Assembly: GCA_947069175.1 (NCBI GenBank)
Contig: CAMTDV010000012.1
Location: forward strand, 38,596,341 to 38,660,340
Direction: 5' to 3'
Length of the DNA stretch: 64,000 bases
DNA from: Scalesia atractyloides
Lineage: Eukaryota > Streptophyta > Magnoliopsida > Asterales > Asteraceae
Shown piece after piece: positions 1 to 10,917 of this stretch; position 1 is the stretch's first letter, and every line of letters starts with the position of its first letter. Position numbers and translations under genes: made by a program. A model generated the notes under the pieces. That model was not told the DNA's origin and did no database searches. It was given only the letters and a program-made list of their open reading frames with translations.

Positions 1-84
1 ATATTGTCACACTTAGTGTTATGATGTCTCGAGCAATCTCGTTCGTCTCACTCCGATGTTTCCGCCATCGGTTGGGGTGTGACA
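1..84 (+). repeat. Terminal piece of a G1-family gypsy LTR
   Basis: The reverse complement of this stretch matches the start of the LTR copies at 1164, 4978 and 29194 (TGTCACACC, a cytosine-rich run, then GGCGGAAACATCGGAGTGAG). In plus orientation it is therefore the last part of an LTR, ending in GGTGTGACA at 84. No primer-binding site follows, so it is the 3' LTR or a solo LTR of an element lying left of the window. Confidence 0.8.
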
Positions 85-1163
85 GTTGGCTCTTCAAAAT
101 TGCCAACAGATGTTAGCTCAAATGATTCTCATCTGCAACATTCACCTCAAAATGCCATTGTTCCATAAGGGAGATCTAATATACCTTAAAATCACCTACC
201 AGACTAAGTTATTGGCAACATCAATGAAGGGGTACTCACACGAAGTCAATCCCAAAACATTTGTCTTTTTCTTGGCTTTCTATCACTAACACAACATGCC
301 AAGTACCAAGAGGTACTAAGAGACAACAGTTGGGTAGATGCCATGCAAGAAGCGCTCCTACAGTTCAAAAGAGAACAAGTATGGGAACTTGTACCATTTC
401 CTCAAGATGTACGTCCAATTGGCACAAAATGGGTCTTCAAGAACAAAACAGATAAAATGGGCATTGTTGTCAAAAACAAAGCTAGGCTTGTGTTCAAGGC
501 TATAGACATGAAGAAGGCATTGATTATGATAAAACATTTGCTCTTGTAGCAAGACTAGAGGCCATCAGATTGTTTCTTAGATTTTGCTGTCAACCACAAC
601 ATCAACGTGTATCAAATGGATATCAAATATGCATTGCTTTATGGTAAGATCAAGGAAGAGGTATATGTATGCCAACTCCCTGGTTTTGAAGATGCCTTTT
701 ATCCAGATCATGTTTACAAGCTTAACAAAGCTATATGGCTTGAAACAAGCACCTAGAGCTTGGTATGAAACTCTTTCCACCTTTCTCTTATCCATAGGCT
801 TCACAATAGGTAAAACTGATAAAACATTTTTTTTTAAAATGGAGAGGAAAGGATTTGATGCTTGTCCAAATCTATGTGTATGAATTCATTTTTGGATTCA
901 CATGCAATGCCATGTATGAAGAGTTTAGGGAACTTATGATAGCAGAGTTTGAGATGAGTGGTATAGGTGAACTTCAATGCTTTCTTGGTCTCCAAGTTAA
1001 GCAATTGCAAAATGGTACATTCATTAATCAAAGTAAATAGGTCAAAGAACTATTAACCAAATTTGATATGAATGATTGTAAACCATGTAGTACACCCATG
1101 GCCACATCAAAATTGGTCACTATTGATGATAAAAATGACTTGGTTGATCAAACACTTCAAAAT
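85..1163 (+). pseudogene. Copia reverse transcriptase fragment (probably pol of element H)
   Basis: Broken Ty1/copia reverse transcriptase, spread over several frames. Readable blocks in order are VDAMQEALLQFKREQVWELV, GTKWVFKNKTDKMGIVVKNK, an EGIDYDKTFA-like block, YQMDIKYALLYGKIKEEVYV, APRAWYETL, FEMSGIGELQCFLGLQVKQL and TKFDMNDCKPCSTPM. The catalytic YVDD box is degraded to YVYE (about 880), so the enzyme would be inactive. Protease, integrase and RNase H are missing. The fragment stops abruptly at gypsy G1. It lies on the same strand as the accessory ORF beyond G1, so I infer both belong to one copia element (H), with the intervening RNase H region lost. The sequence resembles the SIRE/Maximus lineage, but that assignment is from memory. 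Confidence 0.8.
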
Positions 1164-1580
1164 TGGTCACACCCCAACCGATAGCGGAAACATTGGAGTG
1201 AGAAGAAATAGATTGCTCGAGACATCATAACACTATATGCGACAACATTAAATTCAATCCATTTCATTTCATTTATCAAAATGTCAAGTACAACACAATT
1301 TCAAATACAACGTGAATTCAAATAGGACAAGTTCAACAAATCATAACAAGTAACTTAGCATTCTAGGTTTGTTTCTATGCCATTCCTACTAAGTTTTCAT
1401 CATTCCAATATCCTCAACCTGCAACATGTTAAAAGTATAGTTCAATACAAAAGTATCGGTGAGTACACAAGTTTAGATATAGCATAAGGAATAAAATCCG
1501 TTTAAACAAATCCACATGTTAAGCTAGCATACGAGATCAATGTAAACATGGTATGTGATCTACAAGTCAATCCTCAAGTG
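1164..1580 (-). repeat. Truncated 3' LTR of G1
   Basis: Collinear with 4978-5400 across nearly its whole length, including the shared TTCATTTCATTTAT and CTCAACCTGCAACATGTTAA blocks. Similarity ends near 1580, where reverse transcriptase coding begins. Only the R/U5-side terminus is kept. An extra G (TGGTCACACC) distinguishes its end from the other copies. Confidence 0.85.
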
Positions 1581-2350
1581 TCACCGAATGTGTGCGAAAA
1601 GGTGGAGTATCAGGTGCAAGTGTCGCTCGTGCTCTTCTTGTGTTTTGGAGTAGATGAGGATACAGTCGATGAAAACGATCACGAAAGGGTCGAGATAGGG
1701 ATTGCATACGCGGTTCATTAAGTCCATGAAAACCGCAGGGGCGTTGGTCAAACCAAAAGGCATGACCACGAACTCGTACTGTCCATAACGTGAGCGAAAT
1801 GCGGTTTTGGGTATGTCTTCATCGAGCACTCGAAATTGGTGATAACCCGAGTGAAGATCGATTTTTGAAAAGCACGTCGTGCCTTGTAGTTGGTTGAAGA
1901 GATCGTCGATGCGAGGAAGAGGATATCGGTTTTTGCCCGTAAGCTTGTTGAGCTCACAATAGTCAATGCACATTCGAAAGGATTCGTCTTTCTTTTTACG
2001 AACAGAACGAGAGCGCCCCATGGAGATGTGCTAGGGCGTATGAAGCCTTTGTCAAGCAGTTCCTGCAGTTGGCTAGGCAGTTCTTGCATTTTTGAGGGTG
2101 CTAGACGATAAGGGGATTTCGCAACAGGAGTTGCACCAACGATTAGGTAGATGCGAAAGTCAACCGAACGAGGAGGATGAGGACCAAGAAGATCCTCTGG
2201 GAAGACGTCAGGGTAATCGCGAACAATGGGAGCCTCACTCACGCTTGGACCCTTGTCCTTCTTTTCCACAATGTGGGCGAGAAAGGCGAAGTATTCCACA
2301 CATAAGTATTTGTTTGCTTAGATACACGACATAAGCTTGAGACCTTTAGA
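1581..2350 (-). pseudogene. G1 gypsy reverse transcriptase (broken)
   Basis: Minus-strand gypsy reverse transcriptase in two overlapping frames. The N-terminal part reads YPDVFPEDLLG, then YRLAPSKMQELPSQLQELLD and KGFIRPSTSPWGA. The second frame continues with FRMCIDYCELNKLTGKNRYP, DDLFNQLQG, FSKIDLHSGYHQFRV and MPFGLTNAPAVFMDLMNRV. A frameshift lies near 2010. The catalytic box, normally F/Y-x-D-D, reads FIDC (plus strand 1662-1673), so the second aspartate is replaced by cysteine. Translation stops at the deletion join to the LTR, before RNase H. It would have copied the element's RNA into DNA in a virus-like particle; this copy cannot. Confidence 0.9.
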
Positions 2351-2378
2351 AGGTTTCTCGCCATAGACGTGTTAGGAG

Positions 2379-2790
2379 TCACCATTGGAAGGGGAAACGG
2401 ATGAACTTTTCGGAACAAACAACTTCAACACGAACCCACCTAAGCCAATCCATACCAACTATGATATTGAAGCTACCCATTTGCATGGGTGTGAGGTCAA
2501 TGGAAAACGTATGATCATTAAGATTCAATGAACATTTAGAAAGGACAGAATCGACAGTGACGGACTTTCCATCAGCGATTTCAACTTTGAATGGTTTAGG
2601 CCACTTAGAACGTCTACACTTAAGCAATGGTTTGAATTCAACAGAAACAAAACTTTTATCCGCACTAGTATCAAATAGACATGATGCGTAAACATTGTTA
2701 ACGAGAAACGTACCCGTGATGACATCGTTGGCATTCTGAGCTTGTGCAGCAGTGATGACGAAGGCTCGACCACGAGCTGGCTGCTGGTTA
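2379..2790 (-). pseudogene. G1 retropepsin-type protease (mutated active site)
   Basis: Minus-strand segment between gag and reverse transcriptase. It reads NDVITGTFLVNN, then LFDTSADKSFVS, VTVDSVLSKCSLNLNDHTF and GSFNIIVGMDWL, the usual layout of a gypsy aspartic protease. The active site, normally D-T/S-G-A, is DTSA here (Gly to Ser; plus strand about 2664-2672). That change should impair catalysis. The frame is open over about 80 codons in the C-terminal half. The family cleaves the Gag-Pol polyprotein inside the particle. Confidence 0.82.
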
Positions 2791-3995
2791 TTATTGTTGT
2801 TGCGTTGCGGGCAAGTGTTTGCGAAGTGGTCGGGATCTCCGCATTTGAAACAAGCACGGACCGTGGTTGCTGGTGGTCGGGTTTGGTTCTCTGCAGGGTT
2901 TTAGGGTGTGTGATGGCCTGGGCTGGTTGGCAGTGGTTTGCGGGAAATTTTGACATTGCGGGGCAAAGTGTCCAAACCTATTGCAACTAGTGCATAGACG
3001 GCAAGGGGCGTTAATGGGATGATGGTAAAGGCAGGTGTTACACTTGGGATGCGGCCCAGTGTATGCCCTTTTGATAGGCTCGGGGTTGGCTGAAGCTAGC
3101 TGTTGGGGGGCTTGAGGATTTGGGGAGTGATTACATCGCAGTTTTGGCTTAAGCCTTCCGCTTCTTGCCTTTGTTGTTGTTTCTTGGTGGCTTGGATGGG
3201 GTAGGTTCGACGAGGGTTTCAGTGGTGGCTTGGTGGGCATTCCTTGATGAAGCCTTGGTGGAGGCTTCATAGAGGACGTGGTTGTTATTAAGTTTGGTGG
3301 ACATGCGGTAGGTATCCTCGAGGGTTTTGGGCGAGGCGGCGTCAACGAGGTTCGTAAGGTGAGGTGGGAGGCAGCGTATGTATTTGGCAATGTCTTCTCG
3401 GTTGTCTCGACTTGACTAGGGCAAATCGCACTAAGCTGCTTGAAATGGGCCATGAGGCCGGCGTTGTCGTTCCCAACTTGTTTCAGGTTCCAAAACTCGT
3501 TTTCGAGTCTTTGGCATTCATGAGGGGGCAGAATTCTTCCTCCATCAACTTCTTGAGCTCGGTCCAAGGGAGGGCATGTGCGGCATCATTGCCACGAGCG
3601 TTACGCTCGGAGGTCAACCAATCAAGAGCCCTTGATCAGAAGACACCCGTTGCGTTGATGGTACGGAGGTGGTCGGGACAACCACTTTGTAGAAATGTTA
3701 CTTCAATGGCGTTAAACCATTGTAGCAACTTGGTGGTGTCCTCTTCACCGGTGAAAGGCACGGGGTTGCAGTAACAAAACTGTTTGAAGGTGAACATCGA
3801 CTTAGGTACTTCCACCTTGGAGTCGACGGAGGCATGGGGTGAGTCGGCATTTAGTGAGGGTTGGATTTTGCTGACAATATCCGGGATGACCTTGGCCATT
3901 TTCTCGGCCATGAACTTCATACAGTCCTTCTTGGACATCGAGTTGGAGCGGGACTTTGATTTCTTCTTCCCGATGAAGTTTTGTGAGAAAGACAT
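2791..3995 (-). pseudogene. G1 gag with two CCHC zinc knuckles (frameshifted)
   Basis: Starts at an ATG at 3995 with a basic N-terminus (MSFSQNFIGKKKSKSRSNSM), then NPVPFTGEEDTTKLLQWFNA, a capsid-type gag block. A stop follows after 119 codons, and the continuation (RALDWLTSERNARGNDAAHA, then ECQRLENEFWNLKQVGNDNA) is in other frames. The C-terminal part has two zinc knuckles: CTSCNRFGHFAPQC and, in another frame at about 2805-2865, CFKCGDPDHFANTC, both CX2CX4HX4C. Gag forms the particle and binds RNA. At least two frameshifts separate these domains, so no full Gag can be made. Confidence 0.85.
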
Positions 3996-4439
3996 CTAAA
4001 GGATTGACAACAGAGGAAAGGTTAAGGCTTTGATCATAATGTGTTTACAAAAGTCCTTTTCGAGCATGTAAGTATCACGTATCACGTATGAATTCACATA
4101 GGCATAGGCGTAACAAGTATTCAAAAGTATAAACACGTATGATTGCATAAAGAGTATAAATTTAGTTGGTTTACGAGGATTATTATTGTTTTTGGATTGT
4201 GAAAGGCGTGCGAGTTGTGCTTCAGGATCGAAATGAACGAGGTAACAAGTATTAAAACACATAATAATTGAGATAACAAAAAAGATAGGCTTAATAAAAC
4301 GTTGGAGTGTTTCTGGTTGAGAAACGTCGACTATTCCAAAGTGAATCGAGATCCTTTCAAATAGAGAAACGTGCTTTGGCCTATAGGTATAATGCTCTCG
4401 TCGAGAAGTGATTAACGACACTTTACCCTTCCGTTACTG

Positions 4440-4745
4440 CACGTCCCTAATTGATCGAAAATTTGAAACTTTGGCGAGATTGAAAATCAAGGAGTGGGAC
4501 TAGTTGGCAAGGTGCAAGTTTCACCCCTAACTTGACAACATCGTACCCTAAGTGTGGTTGGTACTTACCAAACGAGGAGCAAATTCCGACTCGTTGGTAA
4601 GGATCCACTAGAGCTTGAAATGGAAATTTCCCATCAAGATGTGAATTTCACTCCTAACTTGATGGTGTAATTTCATGTAAAATTGAATACGTGGATGGAG
4701 AGTGATCACCAAAGTGCGGGTTTCACCCATACTTTGGCGAGATCG
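4440..4745. other. Array of four to five hairpins in the G1 leader
   Basis: Four inverted repeats sit 61-73 bp apart in the untranslated leader between primer site and gag. A: GTTGGCAAG (4503) with CTTGACAAC (4531). B: CTTACCAAACGAG (4564) with CTCGTTGGTAAG (4590). C: CCATCAAG (4631) with CTTGATGG (4658). D: CCAAAGT (4709) with ACTTTGG (4731), flanked by GATC on both sides. The stems differ but pair; the loops share a GCAA/GTGAA-TTTCAC-CCTAA-like core. ACTTTGGCGAGAT also occurs at 4468, which suggests a decayed fifth unit. Confidence 0.75.
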
Positions 4746-4960
4746 TCTCGTTTGTACTATGAGTGTCTTCAAGTCTTCAAGTGTGTAATTTGTGTAAGTG
4801 TCTTAGGGAAGACACATTGCATATATATTAAGACAAAAGAAATAGGAATAAGCAAGTAGGAAGAATTAACATTTTAAGCATGAATCAAGAATGGTCAAGT
4901 TGGTCACTTAAACTATAGACTAGGTCGAACATGGCAATCCTACATAATTCCCTATAGTTA

Positions 4961-4975
4961 TGGCTCTGATACCAA
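4961..4975 (-). other. G1 primer-binding site
   Basis: In element sense, the sequence after the LTR end GGTGTGACA reads GATTGGTATCAGAGCCA. TGGTATCAGAGCC is complementary to the 3' end of plant initiator methionine tRNA, the usual primer for minus-strand synthesis. It fixes the element's orientation and marks 4978-7628 as the 5' LTR. Confidence 0.92.
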
Positions 4976-4977
4976 TC

Positions 4978-7628
4978 TGTCACACCCCTACCGATGGCAG
5001 AAACATCAGAGTGAGACGAAATAGATTGCTCGAGAAATCATAAAACTATATGCGACAATATTAAATTAAACAATCCATTTCATTTCATTTATAAAATGTC
5101 AAGTACAACACAATAATACAACGTGAATTCAAATAGGACAAGTTCAACAAAACATAACAAGTAACTTAGCATTCTAGGTGTGTCTCTATGCCATTCCTAC
5201 TAAGTTTTCGCCATTCCAACATCCTCAACCTGCAACATGTTAAAATTATAGTTCAATACAAAAGTATTGGCGAGTACACAAGTTTAAATATAGCATAAGT
5301 AATAAAAACCCATTTAAACAAATCCACATGTTAAGCTAACATACGAGATTAATGTAAACATGGCATGTAATCTACAAGTCTATCCTCAAATGTCATCGCA
5401 AAATAGGTTAAACTTAACATGACTACAAGAATACGGGCGGTGCGTCACTCCTATAGCGCTATACATGTTGAGGGGAGGCTCGTACAAAGTTAATGACAAC
5501 TAGTATCACATAAGAATGTTCCAAGTATACAAATAAGGTATCACGTAACTATAGCATGTATGATGGATTGTTTGTGTGATTACATAAAGTATAAGTGTGA
5601 TTTAGTGAGTTTTTGAGAGACTAACATATTGCACCCAAAAGTGTAAAGCGTAAAAGGGTGTCAAGTGCACTCACGGTTTTGCAAAGCTTAAATCCGTGAA
5701 GTGTTTGGTTGATTTGGGAACAGAACACCGAGTTATCTTGCACAAGGAAACATAGGTGTGTGAGTATTGGAATGAAAATGGAGGTTTTAGATTAGGAGTT
5801 TAAAGTATGTATTGTTGAAAGTATTTATCTAGACGTTAACGTTCGTTTTTTACACTATAAACCCCGTTGGGTGTTTGTGGTTTCATGGGCCATGCCTATT
5901 AGAATCATAACGAGAGGTTAAGTCCTAGGTAAAAAACCTAATGTTAGGACAAGTAACCATACGATCATCGTCAAAATTTTGGTTATATATATATTACTTA
6001 CATATATATGCTATATATTATATCATCAAGTTTATCATATAAATCATATATTTCATGGAAGTCATAGAAGTCATGCATGGAGGTAGGAGGATATCCGTCC
6101 TTTAACCTCTTTCATAAGATTCACCAATACACAAATTTTCACAAGGACAATTCGGATGGTCATGAATGAAATAGAAAAAAAAATACTTCACTAAACTATG
6201 TATCGACCAAGTAAGCAAGCTAAGTGCATGCATCCTGAACATGGAAATGTTTAGGGACGTGTTGTAGTCTTGTTACTCAATTGAAGGTTGAACATAGCTT
6301 AGTGGTTATACTTAGAAATCATCAAGTGAGGTGGTGGATTGAAAGTAGGATAGCCAAGGCCTCCATGTAATCACACCTTTACCAAAACACAAGCTTTGTT
6401 AAGCTTGGATGGTTCCAACACTTGTGGGTTAAAACCCTTTTTAAAATAGCAAGTTTAGAGGTATTTTACACCTTCTAATTTGTATGAAACAACTCTAGCT
6501 AGCTCACTAACCATGGGTTTGATTAGAGGCACAAGTAGCACAAGTTTGTTTAGAGAAAACAAGTCTAAATAAAGTTTATAGTTCATCTTCCAAAACAGAA
6601 AGTTTAGCCTTAAAATGTATTGTTCCACCGTGGTTTTCCATGGAAAACATATGGTAACATCCCTAGAGGAATTACCACTCTTGTTGAGGATGAAAACATG
6701 AAGAAAATAAGATATTATTGAAGTTATAAGAAGATAAAATGGGCAGAAAATTTATGGCACTTTGGACCTCAAAAATGGTGATGTTTCACCTTAGTTTACC
6801 CAATAAAACTTGTGAAAACCTTCCTAGAGGTTATCCAAGTGTTTTAGAAGAAGAAACAGGGAAGAATTAGTTGAAGAAGTGACTTAGAACTCACAAAAAA
6901 GACTCAAATATGGCTGCTGCGTTTTCTTAATATGTTAGGGACTTTGAGAATATTTTTGAAGTGTTTAGAGGCTTGTAAAAGTGAGAGATAGATGGGGGAA
7001 AGGTGGTTTATATAGAGAAGGGATTAGGGTTTCAATGGGTTGGGCTTTGGACAAGATTAGTGGATGTTTAAACTTGAAACAAGCCCAAAACATCAACATA
7101 TGGCAGCTCCTTTTTATTTTTATTTTTGTTAATTAATTGATATTAGAAGGTTAATTGATGTTTATTTTATATATAAGTGACATATATTAATGGGTGGCTT
7201 GATATCTTAAGCATACGGACATTATAATCTAACTTTTCCTTCATAAAAAGAACACGTTTTTAAGAGTTTAAATGAAACAAAGTGTATAATAAGCGTGAAT
7301 CTTAAGTGCAGTGCTAAATAATTATAAGTTTCATATTTGAATCACCAAATGTCTTGCTTGAATGAAGCGTTTAAGAATTATGAATACACAATAAGGATTT
7401 GCGAGTTAACTTAAGTTTATGAATCATGTAACGAATATGTGTACAAGTATACAAATAAATAAGTATAAAGGATGCGAATTTCGTATAAATGATCAACTCA
7501 ATTAAAATCAAAGCCTCGGATTTACACGATTTGAAATGTGATACGATTACAAGGTAAAGACTTTCCGAAAATAGAATTACAATACATTCTTTCTAAAAAT
7601 GGTAAGCTGCGAAAAGCGAGGTGTTACA
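4978..7628 (-). repeat. G1 5' LTR (about 2.65 kb)
   Basis: In element sense it begins TGTAACACCTCGC (right edge, 7628) and ends GGTGTGACA (4978), next to the primer-binding site. A TATA box (TATATAAA, plus strand 7007-7014) lies about 620 bp in from the LTR start and would drive transcription towards gag. The rest is AT-rich and non-coding. Its right edge abuts the accessory ORF of element H. Confidence 0.88.
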
Positions 7629-7639
7629 TAAAGCTTTCT

Positions 7640-9551
7640 ACTACCGACTTGAATTCAAATTCACAAAAAAGCGGTTACTACTATCATCTTCTTCGATACT
7701 CCTCATTTCCCATCTCTGATCATGTCTCTGCAAATCAACATCCCTCATAACTACCTTCCTACTTTTGAGAAAACCAACAAAAACAAATCTTTTCACTCAA
7801 TAATTGATGTTTTGACATCATCAAAATACAAAACAATCCTCACTGCTGATCACCAACTTATGTGGATACCCTCCGACAATTCTGGGGCAATGTGAAGTTC
7901 AAATTCAAAATAAAAGCCCTATGCTATCGGAGAAACCATTGTTCAAATATCCCCATCTTCCATATCCACAATATTTTCCTTGAATGACCTAGAAGGTAAT
8001 AATTCTTTTGAAAAACAGCCTCTTCACACAAAATTCATAGAAAGAGGGTATGAAGGTTAATTGAAAGAGTTACTATTTTTAACCTTAATTTCCTCCTGAA
8101 ATTAGATATTTTTCCATACCCTCCTGATATGTCTCTCACCAAAGACCACCTCATTTAATGAGATTCCACAAAAGGTTCAATACTTGGGATATGCAATTTT
8201 GACAAAACAGATTATAATTTCATCCCAGGCATTGTTCTTGGACTTGGTTGCAAATGTGAATGCTATAAAAGGAAACAAAAATAAAGCTTTTCTGATGTAT
8301 CCTAGACTTTTGAGCTAATATATTCAAAAACAAGTGTTTGAAAAGGATTTTCAACAAGGAAATGTTTTTAAAATGAAAACTCTTACACATGAAACTTTTA
8401 CCAGAATGCAAGACAAATTGTCAAAAGTTTCTAAAACACAAACAAAGGGGGATAAGCCTAATTTAGATTACTCCACACTGTTGCTAAAATCTCTGTTGCT
8501 GATCCTGTTGCTCCTTGTGATCATGACACTACAACCGGTGTTGTGAAACCTATACCAGCAAAATCCAAAAAGAAACCCCCCACCTAAAAAGCCACCAAAA
8601 CAAAACAAAAATAAAAAGGCACCTCTGGAAGATGAGATCCCAAAGGATAACCTTATGGCAACACCAAAGCCACTTGAAACCACTGTTGCTACTTCCTCAC
8701 AACAGATGGAAAGATCTCCACCTATCCAAACTCCTCCTGCATGCTCAGAAAAGGATGAGGTTGTAAGCACAGGGACACCACATATGAGGCAGACCTTTCA
8801 CTTGAAAGTATGTTTCACAGCCCCTCTGTTATCTCTCTTTCAACTCCACAACCCTCCACTCCAATCCCACCTACATTTATACCTCTGTTTGCAGCAATTA
8901 ATACTACTCAGACATAAATCAGACCCTCTCAATCACCAATTCAAGAGAGTAAAATTCCACAAGTGACTAAGTCTGGGATAGATAAATTTGCTAACCCATA
9001 AACAGTTGAGGAGGCTACACCCCATGAGTTACATGTCACTCTTGGTGGTAGTTCAAGTGAAGTAGCCACTACAATTGATGAAACAAATGTGTTTCATTTG
9101 GACACTGGTTACATCTATGAGTCTTCCTTGAAGGCAACAACTGTTGAGGCTACAATTGTAGCCTCTGTTCCAGTTGGAAGTCCCTAGTACCAAGAAAAAT
9201 GGGCATTGGGTTCTGATAACATGGAGTTTTCTCCTATTGAGGATCCAAATACAACTACCTCTGATAGGGATTCAGATGATCCTATTAAGTTAGATGATGA
9301 ATTAAGATACAAGGATTTGACGGCCAGGATGACATCTATGGAAACTTCCATAGATGAAATGAAGAGCATGATGAAACAAATTTTAAAGAATTCTAACAGT
9401 CAACCTTTACTCAGCAAATTGCCAATGAGCTGTGGAAATCAGTGCAACCAATTATCCAAGATCAAAGGGATTTGGCTTATATCAACCACAATACACACAT
9501 GGAGTTGATCAAAAATATGGTTGAGGCCACAAGCTTACACAAGCAGATATC
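7640..9551 (+). pseudogene. Element H accessory ORF, piece 1 (N-terminal)
   Basis: Broken coding region with several frameshifts and stops. Readable blocks are SFHSIIDVLTSSKYKTILTA, YVDTLRQFWGNVKF (about 7860), LHTKFIERGYEG, FFHTLLICLSPKTTSFNEIP, KVQYLGYAILTK (about 8190) and FLMYPRLLS. A Pro/Ser/Thr/Lys-rich stretch follows (8540-8960), then an acidic and coiled part ending DELRYKDLTARMTSMETSID and EMKSMMKQILKN (about 9290-9400). It is not gag, protease, integrase or reverse transcriptase. It matches the general layout of the extra ORF in C2 (41740-44121). From memory it looks like uncharacterised plant retroelement proteins; the function is unknown. C1 inserted at 9552. Confidence 0.7.
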
Positions 9552-10025
9552 TGTTGGTGCATATTTGTGACAACAGCTTAGATTTGGTCTTTGGATATCT
9601 TGTAATTAGTAAAATGATAAATGGTTAGCGGGTTTAGTTTTGTAATAGTTAATTAGAAGTAATTGGGCTGAACTAGACACTAAATAGCACATGGTAGCCG
9701 AATTGGGCTTTAGACCCATTAGCAGTCCATGTAGGGAAACCCTAGCCCAGTTGCATAACCTATCTCTATATAAAGGGAGGTTTGCATTAGGGTTTAGGTT
9801 GCTCAGTTAGTTGTTCAGTTGTTTAGAGAATTACTTCAGAGAGAGTTGAGAGAGAGTCTTGAATTGGTTGTAAACACTTTGTATTAGATAATCAATAGAA
9901 GACAGTTTGGAAGGAATTGTGTTCGTGCTCGTGTTCTTGTTTCTGTGAAATTTGATCTAGGGGATTCCGCACTCTAGATCAGGTAGACGATTCTGTGAAG
10001 ATCCATACGGACTAGGGGACCTACA
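9552..10025 (+). repeat. C1 5' LTR with promoter
   Basis: 474 bp, TG...CA ends. A TATA box (TATATAAAG, 9767-9775) is followed by a leader with GAGAGAGTT repeats. The adjacent TTGGTATCAGAGC (10027-10039) is the initiator-Met-tRNA primer-binding site, confirming this as the 5' LTR of a plus-strand element. Confidence 0.95.
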
Positions 10026-10129
10026 ATTGGTATCAGAGCATTCGGCTCTTGATTTTGCTTGTTCAGAATCGTAACAGCATAAGGGTTTTTGGACGTTTTG
10101 GAGGCTGTTCTTGAAGTTTGTGACGGCTG

Positions 10130-10640
10130 AATTAGGGTTTTGGCGGCTGTTTTAGGTTTTTACAGTGATTTCGGATTAACAACAGGCATTTCGGATTGAA
10201 GACTTGCATTCCGGATCAAAAAGCAAAGTATTTCAGATTGAAGACTTGAATTTCGGATCATCAGACTTGCAATTCAGATCTGGAAAACTTGCATTTCGGA
10301 TTAGAAAAGCCCATCTCTGATTCCATCTCGGATTGATTTTCGGATCAGCGGTGTTTTCCGGATTTCATCTCGGATCAGAATAGTCTATTCTGGATTCCAT
10401 CTCAGATCAGAATAGTCTATTCCGGATTCCAACTCAGATCAGAATAGTCTATTCCGGATTCCATCTCAGATCAGAATAGTCTATTCCGGATTCCATTTTG
10501 GACCATAACAGTGCATTCCGGATTTCATCTCGGATCACTATTCCAAATTACCATTTTGAATTAGCAATTCAGATTACTGTTCCGGATTTCTATCTCGGAT
10601 TGATTATCCAAGTTACTGTTCCGGATTTGGTACTGTTCCG
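10130..10640 (+). repeat. C1 leader dense in TCCGGA-type palindromes
   Basis: Non-coding leader in which TTCGGATT, ATTCCGGATT and CTCGGATC recur many times. Between 10377 and about 10504 there are four tandem copies of a 32-bp unit starting AGAATAGTCTATTCCGGATT (10377, 10409, 10441, 10473). The core ATCCGGAT/TCCGGA is self-complementary. The same word recurs in the leader of the gag-only element (25850-26400). Confidence 0.85.
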
Positions 10641-10649
10641 GGTTCTATA

Positions 10650-10917
10650 CAAAAAGGTGGAAAGTTCACCAGCTGACGTAACCAGAGTTAAACGTTTTCG
10701 GACATAGAATTTGATTGACAAACAATCTTGACAAATCGGTTGCACGGTTAGGCTCGTGTGATTTTTAGGACAAAAAAAGGCACGAAAATTCTTAAAATCA
10801 TAATCGGACAATATACATCATTATATTTGTATCGTCGAGACGAGTCTAACAGTATAATTCGCTAACCACTCATTTTGGACAAGTTTTAAACGTTTTTAAC
10901 GAGCCGGTTCGGTAAAA
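10650..10917 (+). other. Conserved leader block shared with the gag-only element
   Basis: Starts near AAAAAGGTGGAAAGTTCACC and runs through CAGCTGACGTAACC, CAAATCGGTTGCACGG, TCGTGTGATTTTTAGG, AAAAAAAGGCACGAAAATTC and GTATCGTCGAGACGAGTCTA to just before the gag ATG. The same blocks occur in the same order, reverse-complemented, at about 25625-25835. Conservation of non-coding leader between two separate elements suggests cis signals, such as packaging or translation control; this is inference. Confidence 0.8.

Larger units (their letters stand above)
1164..7628 (-). mobile_element. G1: internally deleted Ty3/gypsy element
   Basis: Minus-strand order: 5' LTR (4978-7628), primer-binding site, leader, gag, protease, reverse transcriptase, then an abrupt join to the last 417 bp of a 3' LTR (1164-1580). 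RNase H, integrase, the polypurine tract and the U3 part of the 3' LTR are absent, so one deletion fused the reverse transcriptase to the LTR end. The reverse transcriptase resembles Tekay/Del-type chromovirus sequences, from memory. I see no convincing target-site duplication (AAAAT on the left, TAAAG on the right), which fits loss of sequence at one boundary. Confidence 0.88.

Noticed and set aside
3996..4421. 141-codon hydrophobic open frame on minus
   Set aside because: Lies in the G1 leader upstream of gag, no motif, composition-driven.
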